Shown: positions 27,346-35,351 of the stretch, in pieces
How positions within the stretch are numbered: the stretch's first letter is position 1
How the letters are laid out: each line of letters starts with the position of its first letter
Assembly: GCA_903945605.1 (NCBI GenBank)
Contig: CAJAWH010000028.1
Coordinates: 1-45,202 of the forward strand
Length of the DNA stretch: 45,202 nt
Direction: 5' to 3'
Source: an uncultured Methylococcaceae bacterium
Lineage (GTDB): Bacteria; Pseudomonadota; Gammaproteobacteria; Methylococcales; Methylomonadaceae
The notes under the pieces: model-generated
Databases searched by the model: none
Told to the model about the DNA's origin: nothing
What the model saw: only the letters and a program-made list of their open reading frames with translations
Program-made: the position numbers and the translations under genes

Positions 27346-27765
27346 ATGCGTTTTTTAATTGCTGCCATCAAACTGGGTGTCAAATGGGCGCCTAAATCCA
27401 TTGTGCTTAAGGTCGCTAATTTTAAGTTGAAAGGTATTGCAGAAGTGCACGATTATGCAGTGGATTTGGATGCCCGGACAGTTTATGCGAACACCTTGTT
27501 ATACGGTGAAACAGAAGCGATAGAAGTATGGGCGGAACAGTTTGGCATCATTTTAGAAAACGGTGCTTACAAATTTATCTTACAACAAGCCCATTCCAAT
27601 AAGCCGTGGCTGAACAATTCGTTTGCTTTTGTATTGGGCAAAGCTTTCCCGATTCCAGTTGTACCGAAATTGGCCCGTTTTATGCCGCTGGCTTACGCGT
27701 TGCTGAAGGTTGAGGTGGCTCTACCCGAACAAAAACAGATTGCTGCCGGTGATGCAGTGGAATAA
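27346..27765 (+). CDS. Small uncharacterised protein downstream of dabB
   Basis: 139 residues. The start has a plausible ribosome binding site (AAGGGTA). No signal peptide or clear membrane helix; hydrophobic patches at 1-12 and about 95-122 (FAFVLGKAFPIPVVPKLARFMPLAYALLKV) could be amphipathic or membrane-associating. The middle (FKLKGIAEVHDYAVDLDARTVYANTLLYGETEAIEVWAEQFGI) looks like a strand-rich lipid- or ligand-binding segment. I do not recognise the family. The 151-bp gap after dabB contains TATAAT (27257-27262) with TTGCCC 15 nt before it, so it may have its own promoter; a role with DabAB is possible but unproven. Confidence 0.7.
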   Translation: MRFLIAAIKLGVKWAPKSIVLKVANFKLKGIAEVHDYAVDLDARTVYANTLLYGETEAIEVWAEQFGIILENGAYKFILQQAHSNKPWLNNSFAFVLGKAFPIPVVPKLARFMPLAYALLKVEVALPEQKQIAAGDAVE

Positions 27766-28141
27766 TGGATTAAGCGATTGTGGCGGGTAGGGTTTGAATT
27801 GCTAACCTGATTCCGCCATCCAGCACTTAATTGCATAAATTCACGCTAGGGTAGCGGTTGATGTGTGACTGTTCCAGTAATAATTAAGAGCAACTTGGAC
27901 TTGGCCCGTCCACCACAGTGGTGCTATGCGCTTCTAGCAAGAGGTGGGCAAAGCGCCACTTCCCCATAGTAACCGCCTTTCTTCCCTAGCCCCCCATGAT
28001 GCGAGCAACTTTTTCATGCGTCCGGCAAAATGGCCTCATCCCCGCCCCTAAGCCTAATCACATGACATAGGCTACGCGGCTGCAAAAGACACGCACACGT
28101 CCAACAGCCGTAAAAAAACCGGTCTGCCGAAGCAATCCGCA
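27766..28141. other. Intergenic region with repeat fragments
   Basis: 376 bp without a supported gene. It holds an inverted copy of the TAGGGGCGGGG motif (28040-28050) and a 13-mer ACTTGGACTTGGC (27893-27905) that also occurs at the insertion-sequence boundary at the right end (45082-45094). CCACCACAGTGGTG (27911-27924) is a short imperfect palindrome. No terminator with a T-run is clear. Confidence 0.45.
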
Positions 28142-28372
28142 TTAGAAGCCAAATTCGGACTCGTCAAAATCATCAAATTGTTCACGAAGGCGTTTTTTTT
28201 CCCAATAAATCTCAATTTTTCTACGGGCATCCCTTTTTATGGTTTCATCTTCAACCATACCTTCAGCTAGCGGGAAATCACCGCCATCAAAAACCTCTTC
28301 ATCATCATGTTCAAGCTCGGGCGCACTTGATGGTTCTGTTTTAGAGGCTGATTTAATAGGTGCTTTAGCCAT
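28142..28372 (-). CDS. Small acidic PA3496-family protein
   Basis: 76 residues, highly acidic in the middle (ELEHDDEEVFDGGDF) and at the C-terminus (DDFDESEFGF). The segment KRDARRKIEIYWEKKRLREQFDDFDE is the conserved core of the PA3496 family, annotated as putative envelope integrity proteins. Members are small helical cytoplasmic proteins of unknown mechanism. No ribosome binding site of note. It stands alone between intergenic regions. Confidence 0.75.
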   Translation of the reverse strand: MAKAPIKSASKTEPSSAPELEHDDEEVFDGGDFPLAEGMVEDETIKRDARRKIEIYWEKKRLREQFDDFDESEFGF

Positions 28373-28594
28373 TCTTCATCTCACGGTAATAAAATTGGAA
28401 CTATTAAAATATTATTAGATGGGCAAGTAAAGAAAAAACCGTAGTTTTGCATATTATGCACAATGTCGGCTTAGCCGATGTCCGCCAGGCAAAGATATCG
28501 GGAAGCTGTTGGAACACCCTAAAAATCACCCGCCAATACCATACATTACCGGCTCATGACGGGGATTGATAGGGAAAACGATAGCCACCGCGAA

Positions 28595-28996
28595 TTATTT
28601 TATTTTTACCAACTCTTTATTGTCGCTGGAAAAATGGCAGATACCCGCAGCAAAATTATCACAGTCTTTAGATTGCTCAATTTTTGCGCCGGTTGGGCTT
28701 AGCTGGATTTTCAATTCACAATACGTGGCATCGCTTTCTGAATGCTTTTTCAGCAGCAACTCGTTGTCAGCAACGCGTTTGGCCTCGCCTCTGATGTCGG
28801 CGGAACAGCTATGGGAACCGGCTTCTGTGGCATTGGGTTCAAAATCGACATCAGAACTGACATAGACATCGTCGTTTAGTGTAGTGATTTTTAAATGGTG
28901 CACATGGCTACCTTCGCGCAGCAAATAGTGGTCAGTACCTGCCAAAACACTTCCCGAAACCAACATTGCAGCAGCAACCAATAAAATATTTTTCAT
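28595..28996 (-). CDS. Small exported protein of unknown function
   Basis: 133 residues from the ATG at 28996, preceded by AAGGAG at 11 nt; an in-frame GTG 12 bp upstream overlaps that site and is rejected. Signal peptide MKNILLVAAAMLVSGSVLA-G. The mature part is strand-rich (HVHHLKITTLNDDVYVSSDVDFEP), with four cysteines (HSCSAD, TYCELK, KDCDNF, GICHFSS) that could form two disulfides in the periplasm. I do not recognise the family. Upstream on the minus strand TTGGGT-17-TATGGA (about 29063-29091) may be its promoter. Confidence 0.75.
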   Translation of the reverse strand: MKNILLVAAAMLVSGSVLAGTDHYLLREGSHVHHLKITTLNDDVYVSSDVDFEPNATEAGSHSCSADIRGEAKRVADNELLLKKHSESDATYCELKIQLSPTGAKIEQSKDCDNFAAGICHFSSDNKELVKIK

Positions 28997-29008
28997 GGAT
29001 CCCAGCAC

Positions 29009-29432
29009 TCCTTAAATAATTAGCGATTAATTTGATTAACAAACGGGCAACCCTCCGGTCACACTCCATAACAGTCCGGCATTTTTTACCCAACTGCATT
29101 TTTATTGTACATTACTACTAAGCGTTCCCCAAAAGCAACTAAGCCTCCCTGTTGACCCGGCATTGTTTGTTCCGGCCAAGCTTTATGACTGGGGATTGGC
29201 AGCGATCTGCCAATATACATTTTTTAACAGGGTAGCGATAACACAATGTTGAATGCTGGCGGGGATGTCCGACAAGCCTCGGCTGGCGCATGCGGGGACT
29301 TGTAACGCAAAAGTTGTTGTGAAAAATGGGGCACGTTTAACCTCGTAACAACAGACCGGAAAATTGATGGCCAGCCGTTAAAACCCTCTTCTGAAACTCG
29401 CCTTTATTATCGCTTGTTACCCTAAAAATGCC
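29009..29432. other. Divergent intergenic region before the LysR-type gene
   Basis: Gap of 424 bp. It contains an 8-bp hairpin ATTGGCAG-CGAT-CTGCCAAT (29195-29214) followed by T6 (29220-29225), and a weak promoter for the minus-strand exported protein. No coding frame is supported. LysR-type sites (T-N11-A dyads) may lie here but cannot be singled out by eye. Confidence 0.45.
29195..29225 (+). terminator. Terminator-like hairpin in the leader of the LysR-type gene
   Basis: Perfect 8-bp stem ATTGGCAG / CTGCCAAT with loop CGAT, then ATACA and six T. No gene ends upstream on the plus strand, so if functional it would end a small RNA or attenuate the leader of the regulator gene 208 bp downstream. 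Confidence 0.4.
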
Positions 29433-30380
29433 ATGGAACGCCTGAATTATCAACATTTGTATTATTTCTGGCATGTCGCCAAAGAAGGCAGCGTCACGCG
29501 TGCCTGTGAGAAGCTTCATCTGGCGCAACCTACTATTAGTGGACAACTGGCTGTTTTTGAACAAGCTATCGGTGAAAAGCTATTTTACAAGGAGGGCAAA
29601 AAACTAGTGCTGACGGACACTGGACGCATGGTGTTTAATTATGCCGAAGATATTTTTGCATTGGGACGTGAATTGAACAATATGCTAAAAGGTCGCTTAG
29701 GTGAACGTGGTTTACGGTTTAACGTAGGTATCGCGGATGCCTTGCCGAAACTGATGTCCCATCGTCTGCTTGAACCAGCCTTGAATTTGGGGGAAGCCGT
29801 AAAAATAATTTGCGTTGAAGACAAGGCTGAACGCCTTTTGGCTGAAATAATGTTACACGGCATGGACATGGTCCTGTCTGATGTGCCCGCCACACTGGCG
29901 GCTGGTACGCGGGTTTTTAACCATTTACTGGGGGAATGTGGCGTGGCGGTATTTGCTGCGCCATCTTTAGCCGCCTATTACATTGACGATTTCCCCCGCT
30001 CCCTGAACGGGGCACCTTTACTTTTACCAACAACTAACACTGCCTTAAGACGCTCACTGGACCAGTGGTTCGATATGGAAGATATTTGTCCGGATATCAA
30101 AGCGGAAATAGAGGACAGTGCATTGTTGAAAACCTTCGCCGCGGCCGAAACAGGGCTGTTTGTTGCACCAACTGCTGTGGCGGGCGAAATTCAGCGTCAA
30201 TATGGCGTGCAAATGGTGGGTCGTATTGATAATGTCCGCGAACGGTTCTACGCGATTACAGCTCAGCGCAAAATCAAACATCCAGCAGTAATGGCCATAC
30301 TGGAGCAGGCACAGACACGCTTGTTTGGCTTGCTGGACATGCCTGTGACAAAAGCAGCTAAAGATGCTGATTTGTCATAA
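29433..30380 (+). CDS. LysR-family transcriptional regulator, NhaR-like
   Basis: 315 residues. The N-terminal winged HTH (about 3-62: LNYQHLYYFWHVAKEGSVTRACEKLHLAQPTISGQLAVFEQAIGEKLF) and the effector domain (FNVGIADALPKLMSHRLLEPAL; DMVLSDVP; LGECGVAVF; LFVAPTAV; HPAVMAILE) follow E. coli NhaR closely by eye. NhaR activates a Na+/H+ antiporter gene in response to Na+; no nhaA is seen here. LysR-type regulators are often found beside DAB and carbonic anhydrase genes, so this one may control the nearby can-ppc pair and perhaps sulP-dabAB. It lies 303 bp before can on the same strand. Confidence 0.88.
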   Translation: MERLNYQHLYYFWHVAKEGSVTRACEKLHLAQPTISGQLAVFEQAIGEKLFYKEGKKLVLTDTGRMVFNYAEDIFALGRELNNMLKGRLGERGLRFNVGIADALPKLMSHRLLEPALNLGEAVKIICVEDKAERLLAEIMLHGMDMVLSDVPATLAAGTRVFNHLLGECGVAVFAAPSLAAYYIDDFPRSLNGAPLLLPTTNTALRRSLDQWFDMEDICPDIKAEIEDSALLKTFAAAETGLFVAPTAVAGEIQRQYGVQMVGRIDNVRERFYAITAQRKIKHPAVMAILEQAQTRLFGLLDMPVTKAAKDADLS

Positions 30381-30683
30381 CACCTCGCCATTTGTTCTTT
30401 TTTTCAGCCTTAATTATCCCGCTTAGTTGATAGATATCCGCTTTTTTGAGCGAAGCACCTGATCAAACCACCAAACAAGCACCCTACCATGCACATGGTT
30501 TTTAAATTTAAAACAATATTTCAACAGTTCGGCACATAAAATTTTTCTAATTATTGGTCGACGGCCCAAGCAAATAAAATTCATCGTTTTTTTCGATGTT
30601 TATGTTAGTTTTATTCAATTTTACTATTAAAAAATTCAACGGTAGACTGCACTCAGTAAATTCACTTGGCAAAGGGAACAATT

Positions 30684-31352
30684 ATGCAGAAACTCATCGA
30701 AGGAATTCACCATTTTCAGAACACACTGTTTGGTTCGCAACGCAAGCTTTTCGAACGCCTGGCTCAGGGACAATCTCCCGAGGCACTTTTTATCACCTGC
30801 TCTGATTCAAGAATTAACCCAAACCTGCTGACTCAAACCGAGCCAGGGGAATTGTTCATCCTCCGTAATGCCGGCAATATCGTACCCCGATACGATGCCT
30901 TTCTGGGGGCGGAGGCAGCAACGATAGAATTTGCTGTGGCAGGGCTGGGAGTCAAGGACATTATTGTCTGCGGACATTCACACTGTGGGGCTATGAATGC
31001 AGTTATTGATCCGGCTTCCACCCAGCACTTGCCCGCGTTGCAGCAGTGGCTTTCCCATACCGATTCTACGCGTCAAATTATTACCGAAAAATATGCCGAT
31101 AGAAACGGAGAGGCTCTGTTGATGGCCACCATCCAAGAAAATGTATTGGCACAGATGGAAAATTTACACACCCATCCGGTTGTCGCCTCAGGTTTAAGCA
31201 AAGGTGAACTTAGGTTACATGGCTGGGTATACAAAATAGAAACTGGCGAGGTGTTTGATTATGATTTGAACACTTGCCAGTTTCAGTTATTAACTGAATA
31301 TCGTAACGAAATTTCTATTGCTAACCGCAAGCCTAACCAAGTGGAGATATAA
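30684..31352 (+). CDS. can: Beta-carbonic anhydrase
   Basis: 222 residues from the ATG at 30684, preceded by AAAGGGA; an in-frame TTG 18 bp upstream is rejected. It interconverts CO2 and bicarbonate. Zinc ligands and the Asp-Arg dyad are conserved: C39, D41 and R43 in FITCSDSRINP, H98 and C101 in CGHSHCGAMNAV. FILRNAGNIVPRYD is the family's usual third motif. The stop codon lies 2 nt before the ppc ATG, so the two enzymes are certainly cotranscribed and probably coupled: bicarbonate made here is the direct substrate of PEP carboxylase. Location appears cytoplasmic (no signal peptide). Confidence 0.95.
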   Translation: MQKLIEGIHHFQNTLFGSQRKLFERLAQGQSPEALFITCSDSRINPNLLTQTEPGELFILRNAGNIVPRYDAFLGAEAATIEFAVAGLGVKDIIVCGHSHCGAMNAVIDPASTQHLPALQQWLSHTDSTRQIITEKYADRNGEALLMATIQENVLAQMENLHTHPVVASGLSKGELRLHGWVYKIETGEVFDYDLNTCQFQLLTEYRNEISIANRKPNQVEI

Positions 31353-31354
31353 CG

Positions 31355-34150
31355 ATGCATACCCTTTATGATGATAAAGAGCTTGCCCGTAGCAAGCGTC
31401 TGCTTTTATCACTATTTGATAAAAAACTCAAAACGGTTGCTGGTCAAGAGATCACTGCCATAGTCGAACAATTGCAGAACGATTTTCATAAGTTAAGCCT
31501 CAAACCAGAATCAAAATCAGAATCACAAGACTTGCTGGAAGCCATCGAAAAATTGCCGTCAGAAGTTATAGACAAGGTGGTGCGGGCTTTCAATCTGTAC
31601 TTTAGCCTTGTCAATATCGCTGAAGAATCTTATGCCTTAAAATTAAGAAGACAGCTTGCTGAAAGTGGTGGACATTACTGGCAAGGTTCATTCCACGACA
31701 CCCTATTGACACTCAAGCAATCCGGGGTTAGCGTCGAACAAATACAAACCTTATTTAATGAACTGTTGTACCTCCCAGTTCTAACCGCACATCCTACAGA
31801 ATCAAAGAGACGGACTATCAAGGGAAGGTTGCGCGATATTTTTATCACTTACGAAAAACTTGATAATACACGGCTTAAAGGTTATTACCGTAAAGAGGTT
31901 CAAAACACATTACAAAGCCAAATTCATTTGTTGTGGAAAACTGATGAAATTCGTACCCATAGCCTAGGTGTCGCAGATGAGATCGAAACAGGATTATCAT
32001 ATTTTCCAAGCTCTTTGTTTTCTGCAACCATTAAGGTTTATCGGAATTTTGAGCAGGCATTGCAAGATGTTTTTGGCGCATCGGCGGCACAAATCCAAGT
32101 GCCAAAATTCTTGTGTTTCGGTTCATGGATTGGTGGCGATAGGGATGGAAACCCTAATGTCAAGCCAGAAACCACTGTATTGGCTTTGCGTATGCAGTCG
32201 CGCACCATACTTCAGGAGTACGCCACTCGATTGGATGCTTTACGTGATCAACTGTCATTTTCATATCGCTTATGCCAACCAACCGACGATTTTTTGCTAA
32301 GCCTAGAAACCGATAGGGCTATTTTAGGGGCTGTTGCACAAACTATAGAAAGGCCCTATCTGCAAGAGCCGTATCGGCATAAGCTCACGCTTATGAAATA
32401 TCGTATTGAACAGTCCCTTAATCAGATAGAGCTATCGATTGCAAACGGCAGCAGTTTATCGACTGGCTATATTTATAATTGTTCAGCATTTATAGCCGAT
32501 CTCAAGGTGATTAAAAATTCGTTATGCAGTCATGGTGATGAAGAAATTGCAGATTTGCTTTTGAAAGATATCATGCTGCTCGCGGATGTCTTTGGTTTTC
32601 ATCTGATGCAATTGGATGTAAGGCAAGAATCCGGAAGGCACAGCCAAGCAGTCGAGGAAATCTTGAACGTATCACTAGGCATTGATTATCAGCAGTTGGA
32701 CGAAACGGGCAGACTTAATATTCTCAGCGAGGCAATTGCCGCTCCCAACGGACTGCACTATGACAAAAACAGGCTTTCTGAAAGCACTAGAGAAACATTG
32801 GATATTTTTCGGGCTATCGCGCAAATGCGCACTGAATTGGGAGAAGCCTGTTTTGGTCGCTATGTCATTTCTATGACCCATGCTGCCAGCCATATTATGG
32901 AGGTTCTGCTATTAGCGACCCAATCAGGTTTGGCGGGACGTATCGGAGGGCACTGGTATTGCTCTATCGGTATAAGCCCGCTGTTTGAAACCATTGATGA
33001 TCTCAAGCGTATCGCCATTGTCCTTAATACCTTGTTTGACGTTCCAGTCTACAAGGAATTACTCAGGGCATCTGCTTTACGCCAAGAAATTATGCTGGGT
33101 TACTCAGATTCTTGTAAGGATGGCGGCATACTGGCTTCGGCCTGGAACCTTTATCAGGCACAGCAGCAGATCATTGCAATATGTGATGAACACGGCATAA
33201 CAAGCAGATTGTTCCACGGCCGTGGAGGAACAGTCGGTCGCGGCGGCGGCCCGACCCATGAGGCAATTCTGGCCCAGCCGCCTGATACCGTCCGCGGCCA
33301 AATAAAGTTTACTGAGCAAGGGGAGATATTGTTTTACCGGTACAACAATATGGAAACAGCGGTTTATGAACTGACCATGGGCATCACTGGTTTAATAAAA
33401 GCCAGTACTAGCCTGATCCAGCAACCAAGCCATGACCATCAACAATATCACTCAGTAATGACTGAGTTGGCAAGGATTGGAGAAAACAGTTTTCGTGACT
33501 TGACGGAACGGAATGAAGGTTTCCTTGATTATTTTTATGAAGCGACACCCGTCAGTGAATTAGGCCGCCTCAACTTGGGGTCGCGTCCTTCTCACCGTAA
33601 AAAGGCAGACCGCTCCAAGGGGTCGGTGCGGGCCATCGCCTGGGTATTTTCTTGGGCCCAGTCGAGGCAAACCTTTCCTGCTTGGTATGGAATCGGCACC
33701 AGTGTTTTTGCTTGGTGTGCCGGAAAACCGGAAAGGCTGAAAACATTACAAAACATGTATCATGAATGGCCATTTTTTCGCAACCTGCTCAATAATGTGC
33801 AAATGGCTTTAAGTAAAACAGATATGGAAATAGCCCGACAATATGCCAACTTATGTGTCAACAGAGACACGGGCAAACAGGTTCACAACATGATTTCAGT
33901 TGAATATCAGCGCTGTGTGGGTTGGATTTTAGATATTGTCAATGCCGATGAGTTATTGGCGGACAATCCGATGCTAGCCACATCATTGCGCAGCCGTAAC
34001 AGTTATTTAGGCCCGCTTAATTACATACAGGTTGTCCTGTTACGCAGGCTTAGGTCAGAATCTCATGAAAATACCGGCGAGGACAGCTCGTTGCGAGTAT
34101 TGTTGCGTACCATTAATGCTATTGCCGCAGGCATGAGGAATACAGGCTAA
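31355..34150 (+). CDS. ppc: Phosphoenolpyruvate carboxylase
   Basis: 931 residues, full length. It adds bicarbonate to PEP to give oxaloacetate. Catalytic motifs are intact: VLTAHPTESKRR (H146), FGSWIGGDRDGNPNV, GYSDSCKDGGILAS and FHGRGGTVGRGGGPTHEAI (the glycine-rich loop). NLGSRPSHRKKADRSKGSVRAIAWVFSWAQSR precedes the active-site arginine region, and the C-terminal allosteric tail ends MRNTG. Many PEPCs are controlled by aspartate/malate and acetyl-CoA; that cannot be read here. A GGAG site lies in the 3' end of can. The gene is AT-richer than its surroundings (for example 21 G/C in bases 31861-31920 against 35 in 41161-41220 of pgk), which may mean transfer of the can-ppc unit. Confidence 0.96.
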   Translation: MHTLYDDKELARSKRLLLSLFDKKLKTVAGQEITAIVEQLQNDFHKLSLKPESKSESQDLLEAIEKLPSEVIDKVVRAFNLYFSLVNIAEESYALKLRRQLAESGGHYWQGSFHDTLLTLKQSGVSVEQIQTLFNELLYLPVLTAHPTESKRRTIKGRLRDIFITYEKLDNTRLKGYYRKEVQNTLQSQIHLLWKTDEIRTHSLGVADEIETGLSYFPSSLFSATIKVYRNFEQALQDVFGASAAQIQVPKFLCFGSWIGGDRDGNPNVKPETTVLALRMQSRTILQEYATRLDALRDQLSFSYRLCQPTDDFLLSLETDRAILGAVAQTIERPYLQEPYRHKLTLMKYRIEQSLNQIELSIANGSSLSTGYIYNCSAFIADLKVIKNSLCSHGDEEIADLLLKDIMLLADVFGFHLMQLDVRQESGRHSQAVEEILNVSLGIDYQQLDETGRLNILSEAIAAPNGLHYDKNRLSESTRETLDIFRAIAQMRTELGEACFGRYVISMTHAASHIMEVLLLATQSGLAGRIGGHWYCSIGISPLFETIDDLKRIAIVLNTLFDVPVYKELLRASALRQEIMLGYSDSCKDGGILASAWNLYQAQQQIIAICDEHGITSRLFHGRGGTVGRGGGPTHEAILAQPPDTVRGQIKFTEQGEILFYRYNNMETAVYELTMGITGLIKASTSLIQQPSHDHQQYHSVMTELARIGENSFRDLTERNEGFLDYFYEATPVSELGRLNLGSRPSHRKKADRSKGSVRAIAWVFSWAQSRQTFPAWYGIGTSVFAWCAGKPERLKTLQNMYHEWPFFRNLLNNVQMALSKTDMEIARQYANLCVNRDTGKQVHNMISVEYQRCVGWILDIVNADELLADNPMLATSLRSRNSYLGPLNYIQVVLLRRLRSESHENTGEDSSLRVLLRTINAIAAGMRNTG

Positions 34151-34255
34151 TGGCCTTAAGATTTCTTGCTTGCAACCCATGCGTGCCTTGCACATCCTTA
34201 GGCCTGATGGGAACAGGGCATGGACGAAACACCAATGGCTTCAATAAGCAAGTTT

Positions 34256-34278
34256 AAACCCCCTCCTTCGGGGCGTTT
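34256..34278 (+). terminator. Possible terminator after ppc
   Basis: AAACCCC-CTCCTTC-GGGGCGTTTT forms a 4-bp GC stem extended by A/T pairs after a 2-nt bulge and ends in four T. It is 105 bp after the ppc stop. Weak but the only candidate before cysD. Confidence 0.35.
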
Positions 34279-34401
34279 TGCTGATCCATTGCAAGAAGCT
34301 GCCAAACCTAGGATTGCACTTATGAGCTGAATGTAAGATAGAATAACCACTATTTCCCTCTCTTCGGATAAACGACCCCATCATCCCGGCGGACTTTTTT
34401 A

Positions 34402-35310
34402 ATGACAGACTATAAATTGACTCACCTAAAACAGCTTGAAGCTGAAAGCATTCACATTATCCGTGAAGTCGCTGCTGAATTTGAACGTCCTGTGATGCTG
34501 TATTCCATCGGTAAAGATTCTGCGGTCATGCTGCACCTGACTAAAAAAGCCTTTTTTCCGGGCAAGCCGCCGTTTCCCTTGATGCATATTGACACCACTT
34601 GGAAATTCAAGGAAATGATCGCCTTCCGTGACCAACATATCAAAGACTTGGGCTGGGATTTGATTGTCCATATCAATGAGGATGGGGTGGCGCAAGGCAT
34701 TGGCCCGTTCAGCCACGGCAGCAAAAAACACACGGATGTGATGAAAACCGATGGCCTTAAGCAAGCCTTGGACAGGCACCAGTTTGATGCCGCCTTTGGC
34801 GGCGCCCGCCGCGACGAAGAAAAATCGCGTGCGAAAGAACGGGTCTATTCATTCCGTGATAAAAACCACCGTTGGGACCCTAAAAACCAACGCCCTGAAT
34901 TATGGAACATTTACAATGGAAAAATTGACAAGGGCGAAAGCATCCGCGTTTTTCCTTTGTCGAATTGGACAGAGCTGGACATCTGGCAATATATCCATCT
35001 GGAAAGCATCCCTATTGTGCCGCTGTATTTTGCCAAAGAACGCCCCGTGGTGGACAAGGACGGCATGTTGATCATGGTCGATGACGAGCGTATGCCCATT
35101 GGCCCGGATGACAAAATTGAAATGAAAATGGTACGTTTCCGTACCTTAGGCTGTTATCCGTTGACCGGCGCGGTGGAATCGACCGCGACCACGTTGCCGG
35201 AAATTATTCAGGAAATGCTGTTGACCACCACCTCCGAACGTCAAGGCCGGTTGATTGACCATGACCAAGCGGGCTCCATGGAGCAGAAAAAACGCGAAGG
35301 GTATTTTTAA
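34402..35310 (+). CDS. cysD: Sulfate adenylyltransferase small subunit CysD
   Basis: 302 residues. With CysN it makes adenosine 5'-phosphosulfate from ATP and sulfate. The PP-loop-type motif [17 protein letters not shown] (about 31-47) and the family blocks [24 protein letters not shown] and [15 protein letters not shown] are intact. Upstream, TAGAAT (about 34340) with TTGCAC 19 nt earlier is a weak promoter candidate. cysN follows after 41 bp with its own ribosome binding site, so they form an operon. cysC is neither fused nor adjacent; APS kinase or reductase must be encoded elsewhere. Confidence 0.96.
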   Translation: MTDYKLTHLKQLEAESIHIIREVAAEFERPVMLYSIGKDSAVMLHLTKKAFFPGKPPFPLMHIDTTWKFKEMIAFRDQHIKDLGWDLIVHINEDGVAQGIGPFSHGSKKHTDVMKTDGLKQALDRHQFDAAFGGARRDEEKSRAKERVYSFRDKNHRWDPKNQRPELWNIYNGKIDKGESIRVFPLSNWTELDIWQYIHLESIPIVPLYFAKERPVVDKDGMLIMVDDERMPIGPDDKIEMKMVRFRTLGCYPLTGAVESTATTLPEIIQEMLLTTTSERQGRLIDHDQAGSMEQKKREGYF

Positions 35311-35351
35311 CCTGATTAAAACCAGCCAACCACCGCATTCAGAGAGAGACC

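Noticed and set aside
28081-28135. CGGCTG...CAGCCG with A-run as a terminator for the PA3496-type gene
   Set aside because: On the minus strand the T-run lies before the stem rather than after it.
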